DNA of 16,452 nucleotides from Acidimicrobiaceae bacterium (GCA_003151555.1 PLXU01000097.1:4637-21088), one strand, 5' to 3'; positions 7,230 to 14,673 are shown, counted from the stretch's first letter. The notes: a model not told the origin generated them from the sequence alone. Made by a program: numbers and translations.

Positions 7230-7235
7230 ACCCTA
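7230..7235 (-). promoter_or_regulatory. -10 hexamer of the small His-rich protein gene
   Basis: On the minus strand this reads TAGGGT, then GACGTC, then the ATG at 7223. The exact six-base gap supports leaderless transcription and supports the reading frame as a real gene. Confidence 0.55.
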
Positions 7236-7262
7236 CCCACGGCGGCGATTCGCGTCGCACCC

Positions 7263-8447
7263 TCACGGATCAACCAGCACCGATGTGTCCAGGTCCTTCA
7301 CGTCGGCGATTCCGATGAGGCCCAGCGTGATACGCATCTCCTCACGGATGATGCGCAACAAGTGATCCACGCCTTTTTCTCCTCGCGCGGCGACGGCGTA
7401 CGCCCAGGGTCGACCAATAAGACAGGCCCGTGCGCCCAGACTGAGCGCCTTGACGATGTCGAGGCCGCTGCGAATGCCGCCATCCATCAGCACCTCGCAC
7501 CGTCCATCCACCGCCTCGACAATCGCCGGAAGGGCGCGAATGGTGGAGGGTACATCGTCCAATTGACGGCCCCCGTGGTTGGACACGATGACGGCGTCGG
7601 CGCCACGAGCGACGGCCTCGCGCGCGTCGTCGGCGTCAAGGATCCCCTTCAGCGCGATCTTGCCGTCCCAGTGCGTGCGCAGCCACGCGAGGTCGTCCCA
7701 CGTGACGCTGGGATCAAACTGACCATCCACCCAACGCTGGAAGTCCTGGGGCACCTTGGCGTCGGGCAGCGCTCGCTCCAGGTTGCCGAAGGTCAGCGGC
7801 TTGCCACCGAGCGCCACGTCACGCACCCACGAAGGATGCCGGGCGAAGTCGATCGTTCGTTGCAGCTGGCCAAAGCGTGAGATTCCCCCCGCGAGCCCAT
7901 TGCGCACGTCGCGGTACCGGCGACCAATGACCGCCAGGTCGACCGTCAGCACGAGGGTGCTACAGCCCACGGCCTTGGCGCGGGCGATCAGATCCTCGGC
8001 GTAGACGCGGTCCTTCATCACGTAGAGCTGAAACCAGAATGGCCGTTCGACCGCGGCGGCCACCTCTTCTATTCCGCAGATGGAGAGCGTGGACTCGCAG
8101 AAGACAATCCCCGCGCGCTCGGCCGAGCGCGCCGCTGGCACCTCGGCGCGCCGCGCCAGCATCCCGCCGAATCCCACCGGCGCGAGAATCAGGGGAAGTG
8201 AAAGTTCTTGGCCCAGCACCGTCGTTGACAGCGTGTGTTGGGAAACGTCGCGCAACACGCGCTGGCGGAGTTGAATGCGGCCTAAATCCTCCCGGTTAGC
8301 GACCAGCGTGGTTTCGCCGAACGAACCCCCGTCGACGTAGTCAAATATCTGACGGGGCAGGCGCCGGCGAGCCAATTCCCGATAATCCTGCACCGAGCCG
8401 GGGGCGAGTCCCAGTGAGTGATCGCGGCGGTTTACGGTCATGTCCAT
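7263..8447 (-). CDS. lldD: FMN-dependent alpha-hydroxy-acid dehydrogenase (L-lactate dehydrogenase LldD type)
   Basis: This 394-residue protein is a full-length FMN-dependent 2-hydroxyacid oxidising enzyme. The opening DYRELARRRLPRQIFDYVDG (21-40) and PLILAPVGFGGM are typical. FQLYVMKDR (139-147) carries the substrate-binding Tyr142, LKGIL (266-270) the flavin-contacting Lys267, and SNHGGRQLD (289-297) the catalytic His291 and Arg294. MDGGIRSGLDIVKALSLGA (321-339) binds the FMN phosphate. Spacing and wording along the whole length resemble E. coli LldD, which oxidises L-lactate to pyruvate and passes electrons to the quinone pool. Glycolate, mandelate or other hydroxyacids cannot be excluded. 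The start may be ATG 8447 or ATG 8441 (MTVNRR); AATACT lies seven bases before the latter. The LldD assignment is good; the substrate is not proven. Confidence 0.92.
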   Translation of the reverse strand: MDMTVNRRDHSLGLAPGSVQDYRELARRRLPRQIFDYVDGGSFGETTLVANREDLGRIQLRQRVLRDVSQHTLSTTVLGQELSLPLILAPVGFGGMLARRAEVPAARSAERAGIVFCESTLSICGIEEVAAAVERPFWFQLYVMKDRVYAEDLIARAKAVGCSTLVLTVDLAVIGRRYRDVRNGLAGGISRFGQLQRTIDFARHPSWVRDVALGGKPLTFGNLERALPDAKVPQDFQRWVDGQFDPSVTWDDLAWLRTHWDGKIALKGILDADDAREAVARGADAVIVSNHGGRQLDDVPSTIRALPAIVEAVDGRCEVLMDGGIRSGLDIVKALSLGARACLIGRPWAYAVAARGEKGVDHLLRIIREEMRITLGLIGIADVKDLDTSVLVDP

Positions 8448-8502
8448 CAGTATTGCCGACGAGCCGCTCCGGTCCCGGGCCGAGCAGCATCACTGCGAAC
8501 CG

Positions 8503-9069
8503 CTAGGGACGCCGCCCCGACAGATCGAGCAATCGCTGTTGCGATGACGCCTGGCCATCAAGTTCTTGTGACGGTCCGGTGCCAAAAATACCGATTTGCC
8601 CTACGACCTCGGCGAGGGGACTGAGCATCTCGTAAACGTGGGTCACCAGTTCGTCCGGCAATACCTCACTAACGCCAATGGCGCGGGCCAGGTCCCAGGC
8701 GTGAAGGGTGAGGTCCATTATGCGAAAGTCGTACAGTTGTCGCAGGGTGACGTCTCCCATGGGGTGATGCACGATCTGCTCAAGGTCCTCGGCGGCGCGG
8801 AACGCGCTCGACTGCACGTCCAGGGACCGACGACACTCGATGAGCAGATCGGGCGGCACCGGCAATTTGAACATCTCGGTCGCTTGCGCCTTCGATCCAC
8901 CGTCCAGCAGGACGAGGGACATTTCCGAACCTCGCGCAACGTGCCAGATCAGTTCGGCGACCGACCACTTTTCACAGGGCGTCGCGAGCGCCAGGTCATC
9001 GTCGCCGACCTTGGCCAGCACGGAGCGAAAGTGATCGGTGCTGAGTGACAGCGCGTCGTTGGGTTCCAC
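8503..9069 (-). CDS. TIGR03086-type DinB/mycothiol-transferase-like metal-binding protein
   Basis: This 188-residue protein belongs to the actinobacterial TIGR03086 branch of the maleylpyruvate isomerase-N/DinB superfamily. The N-terminal TPCEKWSVAELIWHVARG (30-47) contributes metal ligand His43, and DFRIMDLTLHAWDLARAIG (114-132) the second site around His123 and Asp126. This family has a four-helix bundle; some relatives are mycothiol-dependent enzymes, but most have no known substrate. I choose GTG 9069 over TTG 9075 because TAGGTT lies exactly six bases before the GTG. It is divergent from the HEAT-repeat gene across a 71-base gap, and 55 bases separate it from the downstream LldD-like gene. 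Confidence 0.88.
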   Translation of the reverse strand: MEPNDALSLSTDHFRSVLAKVGDDDLALATPCEKWSVAELIWHVARGSEMSLVLLDGGSKAQATEMFKLPVPPDLLIECRRSLDVQSSAFRAAEDLEQIVHHPMGDVTLRQLYDFRIMDLTLHAWDLARAIGVSEVLPDELVTHVYEMLSPLAEVVGQIGIFGTGPSQELDGQASSQQRLLDLSGRRP

Positions 9070-9075
9070 GTGCAA

Positions 9076-9081
9076 AACCTA
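9076..9081 (-). promoter_or_regulatory. -10 hexamer of the TIGR03086-type gene
   Basis: On the minus strand this reads TAGGTT, then TTGCAC, then GTG at 9069. The spacing selects the GTG rather than the upstream TTG at 9075. A weak TCGGAC lies 17 bases further up. Confidence 0.5.
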
Positions 9082-9104
9082 CCGCGACTCCACGCGACGT
9101 CCGA

Positions 9105-9134
9105 TTGTCACGGCGATGGAGGCTCTGACAAACT
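9105..9134 (+). promoter_or_regulatory. promoter of the HEAT-repeat gene
   Basis: TTGTCA at 9105-9110 resembles a -35, and CAAACT at 9129-9134 a -10, with an 18-base spacer. Six bases separate the latter from the ATG at 9141, consistent with a leaderless transcript. This is the best two-part promoter in the window. Confidence 0.5.
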
Positions 9135-9140
9135 GAAGCA

Positions 9141-9578
9141 ATGTCGAGCATCTGGGGCATGACACCTCGAGCCAGCGTGGAAGCGGCCTGCCGGGAAGCG
9201 GGCGAGAGCAGCGTCGCGAGTTCGTGCGTGCAAATAATCAACGACCGTGACGTGAGTGCGGACTTTGCCTACGTGCTCGCCGGGCCGGCTTCTCGTACAG
9301 TGCTGTCGGGCGGGGAGGGCGGTGCGTCGGGTCATTGGCCACGAACGTGGGCCCTTCGCGGACTCCTGTACGCCTGGGACCGCTCGGCGGAGAGTGCGGT
9401 GCTCGCCTGCCTCAATGACGATTCGTGGAGGGTCAGAGAGATGGCCCTCAAGGTCGTGGCTCGGCGCCGCATCGACGACGCCCTCGAAGCAGTCGCTATG
9501 TTGCAGCACGATGACATCGCGCGAGTGCGCGCCGCCGCCCAACGAGCGCTCATGAGGTTGGTGCAGAACGAGGCCTGA
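9141..9578 (+). CDS. HEAT-repeat protein
   Basis: This 145-residue protein is one of the two small plus-strand genes in a mostly minus-strand region. After a variable N-terminus, residues 64-145 form tandem helical HEAT-like units: HWPRTWALRGLLYAWDRSAE, then AVLACLNDDSWRVREMALKV and LQHDDIARVRAAAQRALMRL. The DxxWRVRE and RVRAAAxRAL patterns are typical of HEAT/armadillo inner helices. These proteins usually serve as protein-binding scaffolds; no partner is evident. It is probably cytoplasmic, with no signal peptide or membrane segment. It is divergent from the TIGR03086 gene and convergent with the DUF4232-like gene. Confidence 0.8.
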   Translation: MSSIWGMTPRASVEAACREAGESSVASSCVQIINDRDVSADFAYVLAGPASRTVLSGGEGGASGHWPRTWALRGLLYAWDRSAESAVLACLNDDSWRVREMALKVVARRRIDDALEAVAMLQHDDIARVRAAAQRALMRLVQNEA

Positions 9579-9667
9579 CTTTGCGGTACGTAGGGCCCAA
9601 CGCATTTCTGTAGTCACGTGCTCTAAGTGATTCGTTGTGAAAGGTAGCGGTGATGAATTCTGTCTTG

Positions 9668-10297
9668 TCAGCCGGAAGTGCCGAAGTAGTAACTAAGCGG
9701 CTTCGGCGGGTCCGATCCCGATCGTCCCGCCAGCACGGGGTTTACCTGGATGCCGCCGCACCAAAAGAAGACAGCGGCTCGATGGGGCACCACGGTCACC
9801 GGAGCAGGCGCGCCCGGCAACCAGGCCAACATCTTGTACGAAGTGATGCATCTTGAGGGCCGGCCGTTGGCCTGTCGATACTGCTCGTCGGTTCCATGAA
9901 TCCAAAAGGAAGCCACGCCCCCACGAGCGGGCAACGTGACGGTGGGTAGTGGTAGTCCTTTCTTTAGACCGCCAATCTCCGCGATTTCACGGCCGTACGC
10001 GTACTCTTCCTTGACAATGAGAACGTGCTCCTTGGCCTGGGAGTACTTGATGCCGTACGTACCTACGTAGACAACCCAGACATAGCCGCGCAGTGTGCAC
10101 CGTTCATCACTCAGGTTCCTAATCCAAAAAAGCTCATCAACGTGACCCGTCGCCACATTGACGTTGTATTCAATGATGTGCACCGAGGCCGGGTCGCAGC
10201 GAGGAGCAGTTGTTGACGCGGAAGCGGGATTCGGGCCCGCCGATAGTTGCACCAAAGCGCTCGTGAGTAGGACCATTGCCAAGATCTTGCGGCGCAC
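9668..10297 (-). CDS. secreted DUF4232-like protein
   Basis: This 209-residue protein has a classic signal peptide: basic MRRK, hydrophobic ILAMVLLTSALVQL, and a likely cut after Ala-Ser-Ala at about 28. The mature part has four cysteines (34, 67, 150, 180), with NLSDERCTLRGYVWV near the first pair and CGGIQVNPVL at the end. That spacing resembles DUF4232 extracellular domains, where N-S-x-x-x-C-x-L-x-G-Y is typical; two disulfides are likely. Function is unknown. An in-frame ATG eight codons upstream (10321) exists. I prefer GTG 10297 because it puts the basic n-region first and lies exactly six bases after CATACT. It is convergent with the HEAT gene. Confidence 0.75.
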   Translation of the reverse strand: MRRKILAMVLLTSALVQLSAGPNPASASTTAPRCDPASVHIIEYNVNVATGHVDELFWIRNLSDERCTLRGYVWVVYVGTYGIKYSQAKEHVLIVKEEYAYGREIAEIGGLKKGLPLPTVTLPARGGVASFWIHGTDEQYRQANGRPSRCITSYKMLAWLPGAPAPVTVVPHRAAVFFWCGGIQVNPVLAGRSGSDPPKPLSYYFGTSG

Positions 10298-10303
10298 ACC
10301 GCC

Positions 10304-10309
10304 AGTATG
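10304..10309 (-). promoter_or_regulatory. -10-like hexamer of the DUF4232-like gene
   Basis: On the minus strand this reads CATACT, then GGCGGT, then GTG at 10297. It lies inside the longer possible reading frame, so it argues for the shorter protein. Confidence 0.4.
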
Positions 10310-10383
10310 ACATGGGCTCATTTGGTCGGTTCGTCACGGGCTGGAACAATTCGTGAGCTGAGGTTTGAGAGCGCAGACTTCAA

Positions 10384-10599
10384 TTACAGAGTTATTTGCA
10401 CCGAAGAAGCCCGAGAGTGTGGCTCCGGTACATTCTCACCATTGAGGCGCATCCCTTCGATGTGATACTCGATGGCCTCACGCATGAGAACCTCGAGCTC
10501 TTCGATGGTGTCTGCAGCACCGACGCAGCCCGGCAGATCAGGAACGTACGCGGCAAAATTCGTTCCAGCGTCTTCGATGATGATGGTGTATTCCGTCAT
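10384..10599 (-). CDS. hicB: HicB-type antitoxin, short form
   Basis: This 71-residue protein matches the small HicB-like antitoxins. MTEYTIIIEDAGTNFAAYVP begins the fold, DLPGCVGAADTIEELEVLMREA follows, and IEYHIEGMRLNGENVPEPHS completes the degenerate RNase H-like domain. There is no ribbon-helix-helix or helix-turn-helix extension, as in other short HicB proteins, so any operator binding would need the complex or another factor. HicB neutralises the HicA mRNase. The ATG at 10599 overlaps the hicA stop as ATGA. The same frame opens further upstream inside hicA, but those residues are not HicB-like. Confidence 0.9.
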   Translation of the reverse strand: MTEYTIIIEDAGTNFAAYVPDLPGCVGAADTIEELEVLMREAIEYHIEGMRLNGENVPEPHSRASSVQITL

Positions 10600-10793
10600 C
10601 TTCTCCGCCTCTCTAGCCCCGCTTGCTTCACGATACTTGCCAGAACGTCGAAGGGGAGATCCTTGCTCAGAGCCCCTGCGACGGTCACCGTACCTGGTTT
10701 GGACGCGTGATGAAACTGACAATGACTAACCTTCTGTCGCAACTGATACCAACCATCACGTTCCAGTTCCTTAATGATTTCACGAACCTTCAC
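10596..10793 (-). CDS. hicA: HicA-type toxin (mRNA interferase)
   Basis: This 65-residue protein has the HicA double-stranded-RNA-binding-like fold. MKVREIIKELERDGWYQLRQ is followed by KVSHCQFHH, then SKPGTVTVAGALSKDLP and LASIVKQAGL. The catalytic His24 is present, but the usual G-S-H-R context is V-S-H-C here (Val22, Cys25). HicA enzymes cut mRNA and arrest translation. The start is GTG 10793, the first codon after an in-frame TGA, with no convincing Shine-Dalgarno. Toxin first, antitoxin second with a 4-base overlap is the standard hicAB order. Whether this toxin is still active is uncertain. Confidence 0.88.
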   Translation of the reverse strand: MKVREIIKELERDGWYQLRQKVSHCQFHHASKPGTVTVAGALSKDLPFDVLASIVKQAGLERRRR

Positions 10794-10941
10794 TCAACTC
10801 AAAGGTCGAAGGGTCCAAGGAATCGATTGGGAATTTCTTCGTCGACTTTCACTGACTGGCTAGCGCCGCGATTCGAACTCAATGTCACGTCCGGACCTAT
10901 CCCACCTCGTTGTCCCAAAACCGGAGAACCAATGCCTCGAA

Positions 10942-12072
10942 TCAGGCCAATGCTTGGGCGAGATCGGCAATGAGATCGTCTAGGTCTTCAATACCGACGC
11001 TGAGCCGAACGAGACTGTCCGGAGGTTCCAAGGTCGAACCGGCGGCGGAGAGATGCGTCATTACCGCGGGCAGCTCGATGAGGCTCTCCACCCCGCCTAA
11101 TGATTCGGCCAAGATGAACGTCGCTGTGGATTCACAGACCTTGCGCGCCGACGCGGCGCCACCCTTCAGGGTGAAGCTGACCATGCCACCGAAGTCACTC
11201 ATCTGCTGGACGGCCACGTCGTGGCCGCGGTGCGCTTCCAAGCCAGGGTAATAGACCTTCTCGACCGCCGCGTGACCCGACAAGAAGGCAGCGATGGCCG
11301 CCGCGTTCGAGCAGTGGCGATCCATGCGCACCCCGAGGGTCTTAAGACCCCTCAGCAGCAGGTAACAGTCGAGCGGTCCCGGCACAGCGCCGATGGCGTA
11401 CTGGTGGTAGCGCACGTTCGCGGCCAACTCGTTGTGGTTGGTCGCGATGAAGCCACCGAGCACGTCCGAGTGACCTCCGACGTACTTGGTCGTGGAGTGC
11501 ACGACCACGTCGGCGCCCAGGGTGAGGGGACGTTGCAGGTAGGGCGTCGCGAACGTGTTGTCGACCACCAGCAGCGCCCCGTGCTCGTGCGCGACCTTAC
11601 TCAGCCCTGCGATTGAGACCACCTTGAGCAGTGGGTTGCTCGGCGTCTCCAGCCAGATCATCTTGGTCGAGTCGTTGATGGCCGCGCGCACGGTATTGAG
11701 GTCTCCGAGATCGACGCAGGTGATCGTCAGTCCCCAGTTGCCAAAGACCCTGGTGAGCAGGCGGTACGTGCCGCCGTACGCGTCGTCACCCAGGATCACG
11801 TGATCGCCCGGGACCAGGGTGCGCAGCAGCGCGTCTTCACCGGCCAGCCCGGAGGCGAACGCCACGCCGTACTGGGCCTCTTCGAGGCCGGCCAGGCAGG
11901 CCTCGAGCGCCGCCCGCGTCGGGTTGTCCCCGCGCGCGTAGTCGCTGAACCTCGGCACGCCGACGCCGTCCTGGGCGTAGGTGGACGTGAGGTAGACCGG
12001 CGGATTGACGGCCCCGGTGGTCGGGTCGGGCCCCGAGCCGACGTGGATGGCCCGGGTATTAAAGCCGCTCAC
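10942..12072 (-). CDS. cystathionine gamma-lyase/gamma-synthase family PLP enzyme
   Basis: This 376-residue protein is a Cys/Met-metabolism PLP enzyme. YARGDNPTR (45-53) contributes phosphate-binding Tyr45 and Arg47 from the neighbouring subunit. FASGLAGEDALL holds the PLP stacking region, VVDNTFATPYLQRPL (169-183) has Asp171, and the Schiff-base Lys196 is in VVHSTTKYVGGHSD. The C-terminal SLGGVESLIELPAVMTH is conserved in both gamma-lyases and gamma-synthases. The GTG start overlaps the stop of the CBS gene by four bases (GTGA). This coupling favours cleavage of cystathionine to cysteine, 2-oxobutyrate and ammonia. The synthase reaction (MetB) cannot be excluded from sequence. Confidence 0.92.
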   Translation of the reverse strand: MSGFNTRAIHVGSGPDPTTGAVNPPVYLTSTYAQDGVGVPRFSDYARGDNPTRAALEACLAGLEEAQYGVAFASGLAGEDALLRTLVPGDHVILGDDAYGGTYRLLTRVFGNWGLTITCVDLGDLNTVRAAINDSTKMIWLETPSNPLLKVVSIAGLSKVAHEHGALLVVDNTFATPYLQRPLTLGADVVVHSTTKYVGGHSDVLGGFIATNHNELAANVRYHQYAIGAVPGPLDCYLLLRGLKTLGVRMDRHCSNAAAIAAFLSGHAAVEKVYYPGLEAHRGHDVAVQQMSDFGGMVSFTLKGGAASARKVCESTATFILAESLGGVESLIELPAVMTHLSAAGSTLEPPDSLVRLSVGIEDLDDLIADLAQALA

Positions 12073-13481
12073 TTCACGCTCCTCTGTTCTAAGAATCCCA
12101 AGAGGTCGCTGCGCGTAAGCACTCCCACCGGGTGCCCTCCGTCGAGCACCAGCACGCTGGCCGACGACCCCAGTCGCCGGGTCAGTTCGCTCACGCTCAT
12201 GCCCACACCGACCATGGGCATCGGCGCATCGGCGATCTCCTTCACGCGAAGATCGAGCACCGACGCGTCACGCGTGGTCACTTCCAACAAACCCAGTTCG
12301 CTCAGCGAGCCCGACACCTCCTTGGCGGCCAATGGCAACTCGTCAGTCACGGTCACCAAGAGTTGGGAGACGTCGTTGCTGCGCATGAGAGAAATCGCGT
12401 CGCGCACCAGGGTCTCTTCAGTGACCAACACCAGTTCGGCCATACCATTGGCCTGGCGTCTCACCTTGGCGCTCAGCACGTCGCCGGCGTCCATCTCTTG
12501 GTGGGGACGCAAGAAGCCGAAGTCGCTCATCCAGGTGTCGTTGAATATCTTGGAGAGGTAACCACGCCCGGAGTCGGGAATGAGTACCACCACCACCGCC
12601 TCTTCGCTCAGTGATGCGCCGACCTTCAGCGCGGCGACCACGGCCGTGCCGCCCGAGCCGCCGATCAGAATGCCCTCGCGCTGGGTCACGGCGCGCGCCA
12701 TCGCGAAGGCGTCAGCGTCACTGACCGCGATCACCTCGTCGACCAACGAAGGGTCGTAGTTGGCGGGCCAGAAATCCTCGCCCACGCCCTCGGTGAGGTA
12801 GGGCCGGCCGGCGCCGCCGGAGTAGACCGATCCGGCGGGATCGGCAGCGATGATGCGGATCTTGGGGTTCTGCTCCTTCAAGTAGCGACCCACCCCCGTA
12901 ATCGTGCCGCCGGTGCCGGCGCCCGCGACGAAGTGGGTCACCCGGCCCCTGGTCTGGGCGTAGATCTCCGGACCGGTCGTCTCGTAGTGGGCCTGTGGAT
13001 TGTGGGGGTTGGAGTATTGATCGGGCCGAAAGGAGTTGGGCGTTTCCTTCGTCAGTCGCTCCGCCGTCGAGTAGTAGGAATCGGGGTGCTCGGGCGCGAC
13101 CGCGGTCGGACAGACGACCACCTCGGCACCGTAGGCCCGCAGCAGGTCTATCTTCTCCGGCGCCATCTTGTCGCTCATCACGAAGATGCACTTGTAACCG
13201 CGCTGGGCCGCGACGATCGCCAGCCCGACGCCGGTATTGCCGCTGGTCGGCTCGATGATGGTCGAGCCGGGACCTAAGAGTCCGTCGCTCTCGGCGGCCA
13301 TGACCATCGTGAGCGCCGGGCGGTCCTTCGAACTGCCGCCGGGATTGGTCGTTTCCAACTTGGCGATGAGATCACACTTGAGACCAGCGCCGATTCTGGC
13401 CAGTCGCACCATGGGCGTGTTGCCAATGAGTTCGAGGGGGCTCTGCGCGACATCCATATCGGTGTGCACCATGACGTTCAT
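12069..13481 (-). CDS. cbs: cystathionine beta-synthase
   Basis: This 470-residue fold-type II PLP enzyme condenses homocysteine and serine to cystathionine. The catalytic lysine is Lys52 in GGSSKDR. PTSGNTG (78-84) is the substrate loop, GTGGTITG (189-196) the phosphate loop, and PDSGRGYLSKIFND (302-315) is a strong CBS signature that separates it from O-acetylserine sulfhydrylase. Residues about 334-470 form two CBS (Bateman) domains, a likely regulatory module; there is no N-terminal heme domain. The start may be ATG 13481 or the in-frame ATG codons at 13472 and 13457. The upstream 88 bases show no riboswitch that I can recognise. Together with the next gene it completes reverse transsulfuration. 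Confidence 0.94.
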   Translation of the reverse strand: MNVMVHTDMDVAQSPLELIGNTPMVRLARIGAGLKCDLIAKLETTNPGGSSKDRPALTMVMAAESDGLLGPGSTIIEPTSGNTGVGLAIVAAQRGYKCIFVMSDKMAPEKIDLLRAYGAEVVVCPTAVAPEHPDSYYSTAERLTKETPNSFRPDQYSNPHNPQAHYETTGPEIYAQTRGRVTHFVAGAGTGGTITGVGRYLKEQNPKIRIIAADPAGSVYSGGAGRPYLTEGVGEDFWPANYDPSLVDEVIAVSDADAFAMARAVTQREGILIGGSGGTAVVAALKVGASLSEEAVVVVLIPDSGRGYLSKIFNDTWMSDFGFLRPHQEMDAGDVLSAKVRRQANGMAELVLVTEETLVRDAISLMRSNDVSQLLVTVTDELPLAAKEVSGSLSELGLLEVTTRDASVLDLRVKEIADAPMPMVGVGMSVSELTRRLGSSASVLVLDGGHPVGVLTRSDLLGFLEQRSVK

Positions 13482-13545
13482 TTCTACTCGCGCGGCCTAA
13501 GAATCGCTGGGTTTTCTGACCTCTCGGTCCATTCTAAGGGCACGT

Positions 13546-13567
13546 CCCCACCACTTAAGAGTGGGGG
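13546..13567 (-). terminator. hairpin after the GNAT gene, possible terminator
   Basis: CCACT (13551-13555) pairs with AGTGG (13560-13564) across a TAAG loop, with further C-G pairs outside one mismatch. It begins just past the stop of the minus-strand GNAT gene and before the CBS gene. There is no T tract on the minus strand, so it is not a classic intrinsic terminator. Confidence 0.35.
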
Positions 13568-13569
13568 AA

Positions 13570-14034
13570 CTACAAAAAATCCTTGTACATTGAAACAGCC
13601 ATCACCTGGTAGTCCATCGACTCGTAAAGATGTCGGGCCACGGTATTGGGGCCAAAGACGTTTAACCCGAGCCGTTTGCCGCCCTGGCTCTTCACGTACT
13701 CTTCCGCGGCCTGCATCGTGAGACGTCCAAAACCCTTACCGCGATGCCGCTCATCCACAATGATGTCGTAGATGTACCAATCCTTGGCTTCTTCGTTCTT
13801 CTTGTCGGCCAGCCAGAGCGTCCCCACGATGACATCGTCGCTGAGCAGGTCGAAGAAGTATTGACCCTCGGCCGGTTCGTCACCATTAAAGAGAACCTCG
13901 CGGTTGCGCGCCACGTTACTGTCGGCGTCGTGCGCCGTCGAGCCAGCGTCGAGCAAGTCCTGACGGTAATCGGCCCACATCGTGACCATCCATGCTTGCA
14001 GGTCAGTCGGTGACTTGGTGACGAGACGAATCAT
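13570..14034 (-). CDS. GNAT family N-acetyltransferase
   Basis: This 154-residue protein is a compact GNAT. The strand WYIYDIIVDE precedes the acetyl-CoA loop RHRGKGFGRL (97-105), and NTVARHLYESMDYQVM (130-145) supplies the late Asn and Tyr. The C-terminus MYKDFL is typical of one GNAT subgroup in which the acceptor is undefined. The ATG at 14034 follows TAAGTT by exactly six bases, so it is probably transcribed leaderless from its own promoter, 72 bases after the neighbouring GNAT gene. It is unlikely to be part of the transsulfuration operon functionally. Confidence 0.87.
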   Translation of the reverse strand: MIRLVTKSPTDLQAWMVTMWADYRQDLLDAGSTAHDADSNVARNREVLFNGDEPAEGQYFFDLLSDDVIVGTLWLADKKNEEAKDWYIYDIIVDERHRGKGFGRLTMQAAEEYVKSQGGKRLGLNVFGPNTVARHLYESMDYQVMAVSMYKDFL

Positions 14035-14040
14035 TGAAAC

Positions 14041-14046
14041 AACTTA
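14041..14046 (-). promoter_or_regulatory. -10 hexamer of the GNAT gene at 13570-14034
   Basis: On the minus strand this reads TAAGTT, then GTTTCA, then the ATG at 14034. The hexamer is identical to that of the DUF3048 gene and has the same six-base gap. Confidence 0.55.
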
Positions 14047-14106
14047 CAACCGCCGTCTCGTCGTGACTCTGTCGAAATGCCGTTCGCCTTCGCCGCTGGC
14101 ACCCGG

Positions 14107-14661
14107 TCACGCGCTCGGCGAGAGGTCCAATCGGTACAGGACGTGACGGCGGTCTGGCCAGTCGGGCAGACTCGGGTGGTCAAAATCGTCACCGTCATCG
14201 TGAGTGAAACCTAACTTTTCCATCACGCGGCGCGAGCGAGCGTTACTCACCGTGGTGATGCTCAACAGCTCGCCGCGCAGGGGACGCACATTTTCTTTGG
14301 CCCACTGAATGACGCGACGCGCGGCCTCGGTCGCGTAGCCCTTTCCCCAGGCGTCGAACGCGAGGCGCCACCCAATCTCCACCGAAGGTCCGAACGACGT
14401 CATCCACGCAGGCGTCGAGAATCCGACAAATCCTATGAAGGTTCCGCCGGCGCGCTCCTGCACCGCCCAGAAGCCGAATCCCTGTTGCCAATTGGCGTCG
14501 AGGCGATCGACCAACGCATCGGACTGCTCGCGCGACATCAAGGCGGGAAAGTGCTCCATGACGCGCGGGTCCGCATTGATCAGCGCGAACGCGTCTCGAT
14601 CCTCCTCGCTCCACGCGCGAAGGAACAGGCGCTCGGTTTCGATGGTCGCGACGTCATACAC
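14107..14661 (-). CDS. RimJ/RimL-type GNAT acetyltransferase
   Basis: This 184-residue protein belongs to the RimJ/RimL-like GNAT group (Acetyltransf_3). IETERLFLRAWSEEDRDAFA opens the fold, VEIGWRL and DAWGKGYATEAARRV (103-117) form the acetyl-CoA site, and SITTVSNARSRRVMEKLGF (134-152) is the diagnostic late motif. The known family members acetylate protein N-termini or antibiotics; the substrate here is unknown. Two GTG codons are adjacent (14664 and 14661). I choose 14661 because CATAAT lies exactly six bases before it. Confidence 0.88.
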   Translation of the reverse strand: MYDVATIETERLFLRAWSEEDRDAFALINADPRVMEHFPALMSREQSDALVDRLDANWQQGFGFWAVQERAGGTFIGFVGFSTPAWMTSFGPSVEIGWRLAFDAWGKGYATEAARRVIQWAKENVRPLRGELLSITTVSNARSRRVMEKLGFTHDDGDDFDHPSLPDWPDRRHVLYRLDLSPSA

Positions 14662-14667
14662 CACACG

Positions 14668-14673
14668 ATTATG
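14668..14673 (-). promoter_or_regulatory. -10 hexamer of the RimJ/RimL-type gene
   Basis: On the minus strand this reads CATAAT, then CGTGTG, then GTG at 14661. It is one base from the TATAAT consensus and selects the second of two neighbouring GTG codons. Confidence 0.5.

Noticed and set aside
9680..9707. GCCGAAG/CTTCGGC inverted repeat near the 3' end of the DUF4232-like gene
   Set aside because: It lies within the coding sequence, has a 14-base loop and no T tract, so a terminator role is not supported.
10850..10885. A tRNA-like GTTCGAATC sequence on the minus strand between hicA and the gamma-lyase gene, possible attachment site
   Set aside because: The flanking bases do not pair as a T stem and no acceptor, D or anticodon arm is present. 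No second copy was seen, so neither a tRNA nor an att site is supported.
13482..13569. Possible SAM or cysteine riboswitch upstream of the CBS gene
   Set aside because: The gap is only 88 bases and is partly used by the hairpin after the GNAT gene. No known riboswitch core could be recognised.
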